Shown here: positions 13,679-22,888 of the stretch, piece by piece
Position numbering within the stretch: position 1 is the first letter of the stretch
How the letters are laid out: each line of letters begins with the position of its first letter
Source: a virus
Length of the DNA stretch: 64,000 bases
IMG/VR virus record: IMGVR_UViG_3300036771_000052
Span: 1 to 64,000 of that record
Strand: one strand, 5' to 3'
Translations under genes and position numbers: made by a program
The notes under the pieces: generated by a model
What the model saw: the letters and a program-made list of their open reading frames with translations, nothing else
Told to the model about the DNA's origin: nothing
The model's database searches: none

Positions 13679-16189
13679 ATGCGCGACGAGAACCCTGAGC
13701 TAGTCGAAGCCGGCCTTGACCAGCTGGAAATGCTGAAACGACTACAAGCCAGGAATGAAGCGCTCGAACGTCTAATCGCCACAAAAGTATCCGACAGACC
13801 ACGACCCTGGCACGATCTCGCTCGACCAGAACAGCTACCCCCGGAGGGTATCTGGAATATCTGGTTGATCTTGGCCGGGAGAGGGTTCGGGAAAGCGCTC
13901 TCTTTGGAGACGCCGATCTCAACACCTCAGGGTTGGTCTCTCATGGGGAAACTCGATGTCGGCGCCCAAGTCTTCGACGAGAACGGTCAAGTTTGTAATG
14001 TCACCGCCGTTCACGATATTTGGTCGGATGAATCCTACCGACTGACGTTCTCCGACGGCGCCACTCTGGACGCCTGCGCCGACCACAGATGGGTCACATG
14101 GACCCACGCGGACCGGAAAGCGTATTCACGTAACGGCGATGGATTCCCGACGGATTGGCCAAACTGGCGCTCCCCTACGGGATTGGGACCATGTGTCCGT
14201 ACTACCAGAGAGGTTGTTGACAGCCTCACTTATGGGAAGCGTGGTGACACAAACCATTCGATCCCCGTCGCTAGGACACTACAACTCCCTGAGGTCGACC
14301 TTCCTGTAGACCCGTACGTTTTCGGAGTCTGGCTTGGTGACGGTTCATCGGCCTCTGCAACCGTGACCATCGGTCGGGATGATGCGGCCGACATGATCCG
14401 GCTGCTTGAGGCATGCGGAGAGAAGGTCACTCCAACTGCTGATCCCATCTCCTACACGGTGGGGAGTCGACCGCTAGCGCGGGACTCGCACGGTCGTATG
14501 ACGGCCAACGGGAGTCTTCATTCGCGGTTGAAAGCTTTGAGTGTCCTGGACAACAAATTCGTACCTCAGGTGTATCGACGTTCCTCTGCTGCGCAAAGGT
14601 TGGCGCTGCTTCAAGGTTTGATGGACACCGACGGATGCATCAGCGCCGGGGGGTACGTTGAGTTCACCTCGATCAAATATGTCCTCGCTGAAGCCGTGAT
14701 GGAATTGGCGTGTTCTCTGGGACAGAAACCAAAGCTCAGCGAAGGACGCGCAACTCTCGACGGACGTGATTGCGGTCCGAAATACCGCGTCACATGGCGT
14801 CCCACGATCGACGTGTTCCGACTGCCACGTAAGAGCGGTCGTGTGAAACCGTTGGGTTCGCAGGGAATGCGGAATCTTCATCGGATGATCGTCGGAGCTG
14901 AATCTATCGCGGCGCAGCCGATGCGGTGCATCACTGTTGACTCGCCGAATCACATGTATCTCGCCGGAAGGCAGATGATCCCTACTCATAACACCCGGAC
15001 CGGCGCCGAGTGGATCGCCGAACAAGCCGTGCGGAACCCTGGAACTGAGTGGGCTATCGTCGCTCCCACTTGGCGTGACTGTCGAAAGGTTTGCATCGAA
15101 GGACCCTCAGGTTTATTGAAAGCGTTCCTTCCCGGGGAGCTTGAATCGATGAACGCATCCGATTTGACGGTGCGTTTAAATAATGGCAGTAGGATTTACG
15201 GCTACTCTTCCGACGGGTACGAAAGACTCAGAGGAAGCAACTTAGCCGGAGCCTGGGTTGACGAGGCCGCGGTGATGGACCGCGTCGATGACATGTTTTC
15301 CGAAGCGCTCATGCCGGCGTTGCGTATCGGCCAAAACCCGCGTGTGTTGATTACCACTACGCCACGTCCGATCGGCTTTTTGCGTGATCTCATCGGTAGG
15401 GATAATGATTCGGTCGCTATCACCCGCGGGAAAACGTGGGACAACGCCGCCAATCTCTCCAAAACAGCTCTCGACGAGCTCAAAGCTATCTATGCTGGGA
15501 CGAGGATCGGTCTCCAAGAACTCGAAGGTGAGCTGCTTGAGGACATTCAAGGCGCTTTGTGGAATCACGAGCTGATCGCTAAGACTCGTGTGCATGTGTT
15601 GCCGCCAATGTCCCGGATCGTTGTGGGTGTCGACCCTGCTGTGACTTCCGGTGAAAAGGCTGACTTCACGGGGATTGTGGTTGCCGGTAGGAGTCATGAT
15701 GGTCATTTGTACATTCTTGAGGATTGTACGATGAAAGGTACCCCGCAGGCGTGTATGGCGACCGCGGTGAACGCCTACCACAGGTGGCATGCCGACCGGA
15801 TTGTTGGTGAGGTCAACAATGGCGGGGATTACATCGAGACCGTGATCCGGTCGATTGATTCTAATGTTGCGTATAAGACTGTTCGCGCCACCAGGGGGAA
15901 GTTGGTTCGTGCTGAACCTATTTCTGCGTTGTGGGAGCAGGAACGCGGCCACATCTATAAGACTCTACCTAAGTTGGAGGATCAGATGTGTTTGTTCACA
16001 CCTGATTCTAAAGAGTCTCCGGATAATTTGGACGCGATGGTGTGGGCTGCTACTGAGTTGAATATGGGTGCGACGGCGGCGATTTGGTTGTCGGCGATGT
16101 CTAATTTGTGTAATTATTGTGAGACGCCGAATCCTAAAAGTTCCACGTCGTGCGTTGTTTGCCATGCGCCTTTGTTGGTAGCGGCATAG
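13679..16189 (+). CDS. Large terminase with in-frame intein and C-terminal zinc ribbon
   Basis: ATPase-nuclease motor that packages DNA through the portal. The precursor is 836 residues; removing the 366-residue intein (residues 73-438) leaves 470. The N-extein ends ILAGRGFGK and the C-extein begins TRTGAEWIAEQ, rebuilding the Walker A loop GRGFGKT. AGAWVDEAAVMD is the Walker B region. IVVGVDPAVTSGEKADFTGI begins the RNase H-like nuclease, with a late DNLDAMVWAATEL. An unusual C-terminal tail CNYCETPNPKSSTSCVVC is a zinc ribbon. GGGGG lies four bases before the ATG. First gene of the late operon; no small terminase is evident next to it. Confidence 0.93.
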   Translation: MRDENPELVEAGLDQLEMLKRLQARNEALERLIATKVSDRPRPWHDLARPEQLPPEGIWNIWLILAGRGFGKALSLETPISTPQGWSLMGKLDVGAQVFDENGQVCNVTAVHDIWSDESYRLTFSDGATLDACADHRWVTWTHADRKAYSRNGDGFPTDWPNWRSPTGLGPCVRTTREVVDSLTYGKRGDTNHSIPVARTLQLPEVDLPVDPYVFGVWLGDGSSASATVTIGRDDAADMIRLLEACGEKVTPTADPISYTVGSRPLARDSHGRMTANGSLHSRLKALSVLDNKFVPQVYRRSSAAQRLALLQGLMDTDGCISAGGYVEFTSIKYVLAEAVMELACSLGQKPKLSEGRATLDGRDCGPKYRVTWRPTIDVFRLPRKSGRVKPLGSQGMRNLHRMIVGAESIAAQPMRCITVDSPNHMYLAGRQMIPTHNTRTGAEWIAEQAVRNPGTEWAIVAPTWRDCRKVCIEGPSGLLKAFLPGELESMNASDLTVRLNNGSRIYGYSSDGYERLRGSNLAGAWVDEAAVMDRVDDMFSEALMPALRIGQNPRVLITTTPRPIGFLRDLIGRDNDSVAITRGKTWDNAANLSKTALDELKAIYAGTRIGLQELEGELLEDIQGALWNHELIAKTRVHVLPPMSRIVVGVDPAVTSGEKADFTGIVVAGRSHDGHLYILEDCTMKGTPQACMATAVNAYHRWHADRIVGEVNNGGDYIETVIRSIDSNVAYKTVRATRGKLVRAEPISALWEQERGHIYKTLPKLEDQMCLFTPDSKESPDNLDAMVWAATELNMGATAAIWLSAMSNLCNYCETPNPKSSTSCVVCHAPLLVAA
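13895..14992 (+). other. Class 3 intein with LAGLIDADG endonuclease in terminase P-loop
   Basis: A 366-residue protein insert between Lys and Thr of the Walker A loop. It begins ALSLETPIS, with Ala instead of the Cys/Ser nucleophile, and ends MIPTHN before extein Thr. Class 3 signature residues are in place: Trp two residues after the block B His (ACADHRW), Cys at block F position 4 (MRCITVDSPNHMYLAG) and Thr before the terminal His-Asn. FGVWLGDGSS and LLQGLMDTDGCIS are the two LAGLIDADG motifs, so the homing endonuclease looks intact. Class 3 inteins start splicing from the block F Cys. Confidence 0.88.
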
Positions 16190-16208
16190 TAGTTTTGAGG
16201 GTGGTTGT

Positions 16209-18164
16209 ATGCCTATTAGGCGTCCTACCCGGGTGACACCAAGGCCGACTCGGCTTGCGGGTTATCGCCGGGTCGTTCAGGAAGAAGTACAGAAAGAACT
16301 CGCTAAAGCGTTGGCTTTACCTCGGGGTGCGACTACGCAGGAGATCACTTCTGGGTATTTGGCGAGTTTGCAGATGAATGGGTCGCCACGTATTAGTGGT
16401 TCCGCGTCTTTGCCGCGAGACCCGAACAATATGTATCCGTTCGGTCCTGGGGAAAGCTTGTATCCGGCGCCGATCGCGCCGGTTATTCCTTCGACGGGTC
16501 GTCAACCTCCGCAGTTGCGGAACTACGAACCGTCGTGGAACCTTCAAACGACCACCACTCGCGCGGTGCCGTGGACTGTGTTACGGGACGCGGCGAACCA
16601 AGTTTCCATTATGCGAGCTTGTATCGATACGTGTATTTCTGCTATCACGGGGTTGGAGTGGTCGTTCGGTATCGATACAGCTAAGGCGCGTGCTTTGGCG
16701 AAACGAGCCGATACTTCCAGCCACGAAGTGATTTCTGATTTGCAGGATAAGTATGCGGATGATATTGATCGTCTGCATCAGTGGTGGATGAAACCGGACC
16801 GCATCAATCAATTAACTTTCGTCCAGTGGTTGACGATGTTGTTGGAGGATGAGTTGGTGTTGGATGCGGTTTCTTTGTATCCGCATTTCGCGTTGAGTGG
16901 CGACCTCCACTCTATCGAAATTATCGACTCCACCACTATCAAACCTCTTCTAGATATTCGTGGTGCGACACCGCAGCCACCATATCCTGCTTATCAGCAG
17001 ATCCGTTACGGCTTCCCTCGCGGGGAATATCAACAACCGACTCCTCCGGAGCTGGTGGATCACGAATTTGTGAGTGTGATCTACGGGAAACCCCCCCCGG
17101 ACACCTCTCCGACGGATCAGTTGATTTATAAGGTGCGGAATTGCCGAACGAGTTCTCCGTATGGATTTTCGAATGTTGAGCGGTCGTTGTCTGATGTGGA
17201 TTTGTGGTTGAAACGGTTCGACTGGTTGCGGTCAGAGTATTCGGCTGGTGTGACCCCGGAGATGATCGTGAAAGTTGATATGGCGATGACTCCGGAACAG
17301 CTCAGACAGTACGAGGCGATTTTCAACGACGATCTTTCGGGTAGGACCGCGGAAAGACACCGCGCACGGTTCCTACCGGCGGGTTTCGAACCGTCCTATC
17401 CGGCGGGTTTTGAGGCTAAGTTCCAATCCGACCTTGACCTTCACATTGTCAGGTTGATTTGCGCATCTTTCGATGTGTTGCCGACGTCGTTGGGGTTCAC
17501 CCCCAATCACGGTATGGGTGGGATGGGTGGTGCCGGTCACCAGCAGGGTGAGCAGGATTCCCAGTTGGCGCGGGGTACAAAACCTCGAACTAAGTGGCTG
17601 ATCGATGTGATCAACGAGATTTGCCAAAACTACCTCGGTATGCCACCTGAGGTCACTTTCCAATTCCACGGCATCGACGACGAGGACGAACAAAAGGAAG
17701 CCACTCTCCTTGAGGGGTATGTGAATAACGGTGGGATGGTGTTGAACGAGATGCGTGACCGGTTGAACCTGCCGCGTTATTCGATTGAGCAGGCTAACGA
17801 GCCGTTTATTGCTACTCCTACTGGTCCGGCGTTCTTTAATCCTAAGGTTCAGCCGGTGGGTATGCCGGGTAACCTTCCTTCGGCGGATCAAAATAAGCCA
17901 GGTCCAGCAGAACCAAGTAAACCGGCCGCGCCGTCATCTGCTTCCGTGGGGACGCGAGACCAGCAGGTTCAGAAGGTTTCCAAATCGGCTGAACAGAAAG
18001 CGTTCCTCTCTTGCGTCCAAGCTTCTGTGAAAACCGGGAAAGAGTGGTCTGGGTTCACTTTCAAAGCGTATTCGCCGGTGGTGGCGGAAGCAGCTAATAG
18101 GTTGGCGGCGGATGGGGATGTGGACGCCTGCAAAGTGCTGTTCACGTTAGATGATGAATTCTAA
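16209..18164 (+). CDS. Portal protein
   Basis: Forms the dodecameric channel at the capsid vertex to which the terminase docks. At 651 residues it is longer than the usual 450-550; a Pro/Gly-rich N-terminal 100 residues and a long C-terminal tail (residues about 560-651, with KPAAPSSASVG) account for this. The core has MRACIDTCISAITGLEWSFG, FVQWLTMLLEDELVLDAVSL and EQLRQYEAIFNDDLSGRTAE, typical of actinophage portals. GAGGGTGG precedes the ATG. Assigned from these segments and its place after the terminase. Confidence 0.88.
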   Translation: MPIRRPTRVTPRPTRLAGYRRVVQEEVQKELAKALALPRGATTQEITSGYLASLQMNGSPRISGSASLPRDPNNMYPFGPGESLYPAPIAPVIPSTGRQPPQLRNYEPSWNLQTTTTRAVPWTVLRDAANQVSIMRACIDTCISAITGLEWSFGIDTAKARALAKRADTSSHEVISDLQDKYADDIDRLHQWWMKPDRINQLTFVQWLTMLLEDELVLDAVSLYPHFALSGDLHSIEIIDSTTIKPLLDIRGATPQPPYPAYQQIRYGFPRGEYQQPTPPELVDHEFVSVIYGKPPPDTSPTDQLIYKVRNCRTSSPYGFSNVERSLSDVDLWLKRFDWLRSEYSAGVTPEMIVKVDMAMTPEQLRQYEAIFNDDLSGRTAERHRARFLPAGFEPSYPAGFEAKFQSDLDLHIVRLICASFDVLPTSLGFTPNHGMGGMGGAGHQQGEQDSQLARGTKPRTKWLIDVINEICQNYLGMPPEVTFQFHGIDDEDEQKEATLLEGYVNNGGMVLNEMRDRLNLPRYSIEQANEPFIATPTGPAFFNPKVQPVGMPGNLPSADQNKPGPAEPSKPAAPSSASVGTRDQQVQKVSKSAEQKAFLSCVQASVKTGKEWSGFTFKAYSPVVAEAANRLAADGDVDACKVLFTLDDEF

Positions 18165-18828
18165 CACGCGTGCGATGGTGGCGTTGGCGAAAGCTAAATC
18201 CGCCACCATGGCGCAACTCTTGAAAGTCGTTGATGAACAAGCTTCCCAAGCAGCCGTGTTGGCGGCGTTGACGGTGTGGTTCGGTTCCTCGGATGCGGTG
18301 CAGGCCGACCAGCTCCCACCGAGATTGATTTCGATGCTCATGCAGCTTGGGGTTTCTCGGAATGCGGCGGAACGTATCGGGTCGATGGCCACTGTGAAGT
18401 CTCTGTCGGGGAGAACTAAAGGCGGTTCACCTGCTCCCGAACGGGAGATGACGGTGGTTCGGCGGGTGGCGTCTGAGGAACCCCGGATGCGCGCCATGTA
18501 CGTGTTGGCGGCGGCGCGACGTTTGACCGCGGCGGAAGATTTCGATGCGGCGATGGACCGGGAAACCCTCTACCTGAAGATGCATGTCCAAGCGGGTCAA
18601 AACCGGCGTCGCGCCGCGAAAAAGGTCGACGACCTCGGCGACCACGTCCTGGTGTGGCGTACCGCCGGGGACAGCAAGGTGGAGGCGCGCTGCGCGGTGT
18701 TGGAAGGTCGTTTGTTCACGGCGGATAACCCGCCGGATGGGGAAATCCCCGGTGCGGTCCATCCGCACTGTAGATGTCACGCCGCGGTGTTCGGTAAGGG
18801 ACCTCTGTTGAACTTCGGGGTAATTTAA
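18151..18828 (+). CDS. MuF-like capsid morphogenesis protein
   Basis: The C-terminus GAVHPHCRCHAAVFG matches the HP-x-CRC motif of phage Mu F / SPP1 gp7-type minor head proteins, which bind the portal inside the head and may be ejected with DNA. The rest is helical and Ala-rich. It overlaps the portal stop by 14 bases; two adjacent ATGs at 18151/18154 lack a good ribosome-binding site, so translation is probably coupled. Confidence 0.75.
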   Translation: MMNSNTRAMVALAKAKSATMAQLLKVVDEQASQAAVLAALTVWFGSSDAVQADQLPPRLISMLMQLGVSRNAAERIGSMATVKSLSGRTKGGSPAPEREMTVVRRVASEEPRMRAMYVLAAARRLTAAEDFDAAMDRETLYLKMHVQAGQNRRRAAKKVDDLGDHVLVWRTAGDSKVEARCAVLEGRLFTADNPPDGEIPGAVHPHCRCHAAVFGKGPLLNFGVI

Positions 18829-18841
18829 AGGAAGTTTTATT

Positions 18842-20605
18842 GTGAAAATGACTTCGGTGTTCGCGCCGATCACAAAATCCGTCGAAAATGACGACGGAAC
18901 CATGTATGTGTACGGCAAAGCGACCGGTCCGGATTTGGATTTGGACTACCAGCGTTGCGACCCGGAATGGTTGGCGTCTGCCATGCCGGAGTGGTTCGGC
19001 GTGGGTGGCGCCGGGGGACCTTTCTCCACCGGGGGGAACATTCGGGAACAGCACGACTCGAAGAAAGCCGCCGGCCGCGCCGTCGAACATGACGTTCAAC
19101 CCGACGGCCACTATATTAAAGCACACATCATCGACCCTGTCGCGGTACTAAAAACCAAGCACGGGGTTTACACAGGTTTCTCCATTGGTATCGGCCAGCC
19201 GAGGGTTGAAAAGTCCACTTCGGCTCCTAACGGAATTGTGAAGGACGGAAAGATTTTCGAGGTTTCCCTCGTTGACCGTCCCGCGCTGCCTACGGCGACG
19301 TTCCGTATGTGTAAGCGCGCGATGCCGGGGATGGAAATTTCGGCGGGAGATTTCGACTCCCAAAGGATGTTGGTGAAGTGCGGCGACTTCATCGAGAAAT
19401 CTTCGGACGGGATTCCGGAGATGACGGTGAAGATCGGCGAGTCAATGTCGGAGGAGCAGAAAGCGAAATTCGATTCACTCTACGACTCCCCTGACCTGGC
19501 CGAAGCTGGGTTACTCCCACCGGCCGGGACCGGCGCCAAAGAATACAGTGAGACCACTCGGGACGAGGCGTTGGCGTTCGCCAAACTAGCGAAGGCCGCC
19601 GACATGCCACCGGAATACGACTCCGAACAAGTCGACATCGAAAACGCTCAAGAAGCCATCACTATCCTGTCCCAGCTGATCATTTCTGAAGCTTCGGAGA
19701 TGGCTGATAACCCGGCTGAAGATTGCGACATCAGCATCCTCCTTGACGCTGTGTCGTGTTTGAGGCATTTCATTTGCCGCGAACAGCAGCAGGCGATGGG
19801 TGCCGACAAGCAGCCGATCCCTATCTTGATGGCCGCTGACCCCGACCTTGTGAAGGGCAAATATTCGGCCGAGCAGCTACGCCAAATGCTGAAACAAGGG
19901 AAAGCGATGCGGAACCCTAACGGGGACCCATCGTACCCGATTGCGGATAAATCTGACCTGTCCAATGCCATCCGCGCCGTTGGTCGCGGTTCCGGCGACC
20001 ACAACTCCATTCGCGCTTATATTAAGCGCCGCGCGAAAGCATTAGGAGCTTCTGACATGATTCCAGATAACTGGAGCAGCGACGGCAGCAACAAAACCAC
20101 TGAACCGGACAACACCAAAGTTGACGAGGTTCAGAAGCCTGCCGACGAGGTTCTCAAAACTACCTCCGAGGAGAACTCCGTAACGAAGGAGACTCCGAAG
20201 GAAGACCCCACAGACACAGTCGACACTGTTGACAAGTCTGTGGAAGTCGGCTCCGAGGGTGAACCTTCGGATGTGTTGTTTAAAGCTTTCTCAGCCGCAT
20301 TGGAGGCCGACGACAGTCCACTGTTGAAGTCCTTCCAGGCGATCATTGAGAAGTCCACCGCTAAGACATCCGCGCAGCTCGGGGAGCTGGGAGAACGTCT
20401 TGGTCGGGTAGAGCAGATGGCAACCCCGGGGGGGCCGTCACTGCGTCGAACAGAGCAAGAGCGTGCTGTTGCGCGTCAACAGGATCTAGCTAGCGAATCA
20501 GCTAAGTATAAAGCGCTAGCGATCAACAGCGACGACCAACTTTTGCGCCAGGGTTATTTGGCGAAGGCCGCCATGTTGGACGCTGAAGTTAAGCGCCTCA
20601 GCTAA
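18842..20605 (+). CDS. HK97-type prohead protease fused to scaffold
   Basis: Residues about 1-160 are a U35-family capsid maturation protease: NIREQHDSKKAAGRAVEHD carries the catalytic His and IFEVSLVDRPALPTATFRM the catalytic Ser. Residues about 335-400 hold MRNPNGDPSYPIADKSDL and AIRAVGRGSGDHNSIRAYI, a segment that recurs in actinophage maturation proteins. The C-terminal 140 residues are a charged coiled coil (LGELGERLGRVEQ) and should act as the scaffold. GTG start after AGGAAG. A separate scaffold gene is absent, which fits the fusion. Confidence 0.85.
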   Translation: MKMTSVFAPITKSVENDDGTMYVYGKATGPDLDLDYQRCDPEWLASAMPEWFGVGGAGGPFSTGGNIREQHDSKKAAGRAVEHDVQPDGHYIKAHIIDPVAVLKTKHGVYTGFSIGIGQPRVEKSTSAPNGIVKDGKIFEVSLVDRPALPTATFRMCKRAMPGMEISAGDFDSQRMLVKCGDFIEKSSDGIPEMTVKIGESMSEEQKAKFDSLYDSPDLAEAGLLPPAGTGAKEYSETTRDEALAFAKLAKAADMPPEYDSEQVDIENAQEAITILSQLIISEASEMADNPAEDCDISILLDAVSCLRHFICREQQQAMGADKQPIPILMAADPDLVKGKYSAEQLRQMLKQGKAMRNPNGDPSYPIADKSDLSNAIRAVGRGSGDHNSIRAYIKRRAKALGASDMIPDNWSSDGSNKTTEPDNTKVDEVQKPADEVLKTTSEENSVTKETPKEDPTDTVDTVDKSVEVGSEGEPSDVLFKAFSAALEADDSPLLKSFQAIIEKSTAKTSAQLGELGERLGRVEQMATPGGPSLRRTEQERAVARQQDLASESAKYKALAINSDDQLLRQGYLAKAAMLDAEVKRLS

Positions 20606-20639
20606 ATCACTTTTTTAATTTACGGAAGGTTTAGGGTAG

Positions 20640-22334
20640 ATGGCTACGGATAAGAAACCGCCATCCCCGACTCAAATGTTCGGCGATTGTACCTCCCCAA
20701 TGGAGCTCGTCGAACGTTTCGAGTCGTATAAGTTTGAGCTAACGAAATCTCTCTCTTCACCGGTTCCGCTTCCTGGCGGTCCCGGTTTCGATGAAACAAA
20801 CACCGCTTCGGCTTTCCAGTCAGCTTTGAGCTCACCGGAAATCTCGAAGGCGCTTTCCCCAGAATTGGTTTCTTCGGTGCGTAACGCGCTGGCGGAATCA
20901 GCTTTGGGTAAAGAATGGACAGCTGGAACAGGTTCTAACGCCAACCCGGTTCCACAAGGTTTGGTTGCTTTCGATTTGGAAGCACCCGCGAAGCTTTTGG
21001 CACCTCGTCCGACGCCTTTGCGTAACCGTATCGCGCGTCGCCGCGGAATCGGTTTGGCACACCGCTTCAAGGTAATCTCCGGATTCACCGGTACCGGCAC
21101 TGGTGGTGTGGGTATTTTCCACCCAGGTATCACTGAAGGTGGTGTGAACTCCCAGGGAACTGGTTTCCAGCCTGGCGGTTCACCGTATCCAACATATTTG
21201 CGTGGTGCGGCGATCAGCTACGCTGGTTACGACCAGAGTGTGGCCTACAAGCAATTCGGCGTATCCGACGTTGTCAGCTGGGCCGCGCAGTTCTCCGGCC
21301 AAGGCTACGAGGACGTAAGGCAGCTATCCCAGTCCACACTTTTGTGGTCGTCAATGTTGCTAGAGGAGCGCATGCTTCTTGGTGGTCGTGGAACCGACTC
21401 CGGGTTCTCCGGGGCGATCGTTCCCACAGTCACTTTGACTGCGCGTGCCGCAGGGTCGGGTGAAGCCGCTATCACTGGTGGCGGCACCAACGTCTACGTT
21501 GAAGTTGTCGGCCACGGCATGTGGGGTACCGGTGCTCTAACAGGCGCTGTATCGGTGGCCACCGGTTCTGGTGTCATCGACGTGAACATCACGAACGCTA
21601 ACACAACAGCCGCGTTGTCATACGACATCTATGTGGGTACTGGGTCTTCCGCACCAGCCGCATCAGCGATGTATCTCGCTGCATCAGGTGTGACGGCAAG
21701 CAAGTTCACAATTCAGGGTGCGTTGCCATCGAGCGGTACTAACGCTTCGACAGCGCCTACTTCGGACACTTCAGCATATGCGACTGGGTACGACGGTATC
21801 CTTTCTTACTGCTGTGGTTCAAACTCTGGTTACGTGAACCACGTAAACGGTCCGTTGTCCACCACTAACCCGGGTAACGAGTTCAACGTTGCTTTCGCGG
21901 CTATTTACGACTCAGTCAAGGGTGACCCTGACGAAATCTTCGCAAACGGCCACGACCGTAAGCAGCTCTCCGACACCCTGAAGGCCGCGAACGGTAACTC
22001 CTACCGTATCAACCTTCAAAACTCGGGTGACGCACACAACGCGCAAATCGGAGCCCTCGTGACCGGGGTTCAAAATGAAGTTACTGGAAAAATGGTGGAC
22101 GTAACTGTTCACCCGTGGATGCCTCAGGGTGTCATGCCTATTGTGTCGTGGACTTTGCCGCTGCCTGATTCTAACGTTTCGGACGTGTGGGCGGTTTACA
22201 ATGTTCAGGATTACATGGGTATTCAGTGGCCTGTTCAGCAATTCTTGTACGAGTCATCCAGTTACTGGTACGGGACGTTCATTTGTTACGCGCCTGGGTG
22301 GAATGGTGCGGTGATGGGAATTACCCAGGTATAA
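20640..22334 (+). CDS. Major capsid protein (HK97 fold) with inserted domain
   Basis: Builds the icosahedral shell. The N-terminal about 100 residues resemble a scaffolding/delta region; the fold runs from FDLEAPAKLLAPRPTPLRNR to the C-terminal PVQQFLYESSSYWYGTFI. Residues about 260-380 (VTLTARAAGSGEAAITGGGT through TSKFTIQGALPSSG-like sequence) are Gly/Thr/Ser-rich beta sequence with an Ig-like pattern and look like an insertion that would decorate the capsid. Start ATG after GGAAGG. Followed by a strong hairpin, as usual for this gene. Confidence 0.9.
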   Translation: MATDKKPPSPTQMFGDCTSPMELVERFESYKFELTKSLSSPVPLPGGPGFDETNTASAFQSALSSPEISKALSPELVSSVRNALAESALGKEWTAGTGSNANPVPQGLVAFDLEAPAKLLAPRPTPLRNRIARRRGIGLAHRFKVISGFTGTGTGGVGIFHPGITEGGVNSQGTGFQPGGSPYPTYLRGAAISYAGYDQSVAYKQFGVSDVVSWAAQFSGQGYEDVRQLSQSTLLWSSMLLEERMLLGGRGTDSGFSGAIVPTVTLTARAAGSGEAAITGGGTNVYVEVVGHGMWGTGALTGAVSVATGSGVIDVNITNANTTAALSYDIYVGTGSSAPAASAMYLAASGVTASKFTIQGALPSSGTNASTAPTSDTSAYATGYDGILSYCCGSNSGYVNHVNGPLSTTNPGNEFNVAFAAIYDSVKGDPDEIFANGHDRKQLSDTLKAANGNSYRINLQNSGDAHNAQIGALVTGVQNEVTGKMVDVTVHPWMPQGVMPIVSWTLPLPDSNVSDVWAVYNVQDYMGIQWPVQQFLYESSSYWYGTFICYAPGWNGAVMGITQV

Positions 22335-22361
22335 CAATACCGGGTTTCTCTGAAGTCGTCT

Positions 22362-22398
22362 AGACAATGCCGCCGGCCACATGCCGGCGGCATTGTCT
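22362..22398 (+). terminator. 16-bp hairpin after major capsid gene
   Basis: AGACAATGCCGCCGGC pairs perfectly with GCCGGCGGCATTGTCT across a CACAT loop. There is no T tract, so it is more likely an attenuator or mRNA 3'-end stabiliser that lets the capsid gene be expressed above its downstream neighbours. Confidence 0.75.
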
Positions 22399-22418
22399 AC
22401 CATCGGAAGGTTTTATCT

Positions 22419-22643
22419 ATGTCCACACCTGTCGAGGCGCAACCTAAGCGTCGTCCACCACGTTCCCGCAGCTCAGAGGCCGTGACGGCCACTCCGGAGA
22501 TTGTTCCAGAAACAGTTCCTCGTATTCCCAACGATGAACGCGTCGGCCTTTCCGTCCCTGATCCTGGATGTACTGGGATCACGTTCGAGGACGGTAAATC
22601 GTATCGCGTGAAGAACGGGATGATCGTCGAGAGGGTGGCATAG
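22419..22643 (+). CDS. Small basic head-region protein (74 aa)
   Basis: Unrecognised. GGAAGGTTTTATCT precedes the ATG. A Pro/Arg-rich disordered N-terminus is followed by a short beta unit GITFEDGKSYRVKNGMIVER. Its place between capsid and connector genes suggests a capsid accessory or decoration role, by position only. Confidence 0.72.
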   Translation: MSTPVEAQPKRRPPRSRSSEAVTATPEIVPETVPRIPNDERVGLSVPDPGCTGITFEDGKSYRVKNGMIVERVA

Positions 22644-22879
22644 TGCCTCGTTTGTTGTCCCCTGACGATAAATGTCTTGAGGTCGACGTGAGAGGTCTCC
22701 GCTACCGCGGGAAGACAATCAACGTCACCGACCCGGTAGCGGTCAAACAACTCCGCGAGGCCGGCTATACCATGGCCGACACCGCCGGTGTTATCACACG
22801 TGGCGGGTTTGCGTGCGAGTGTGGTTTTCAATCTTATTTCCGGCTGTGTTCGAGATGTGGCTCGGAATGTAAACAATAG
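22643..22879 (+). CDS. Zinc-ribbon head-region protein (78 aa)
   Basis: GTG start overlapping the upstream TAG by one base. The C-terminus CECGFQSYFRLCSRCGSEC is a five-Cys zinc ribbon; the N-terminal half has VDVRGLRYRGKTINV and VKQLREAGYT. Function unknown; small ribbon proteins are common here in actinophage head operons. Confidence 0.75.
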   Translation: MPRLLSPDDKCLEVDVRGLRYRGKTINVTDPVAVKQLREAGYTMADTAGVITRGGFACECGFQSYFRLCSRCGSECKQ

Positions 22880-22888
22880 GAGGCAGAT

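Noticed and set aside
14474-15952. Two minus-strand frames of 183 and 236 residues opposite the terminase
   Set aside because: Antisense to intein and terminase motifs; composition is that of a shadow frame.
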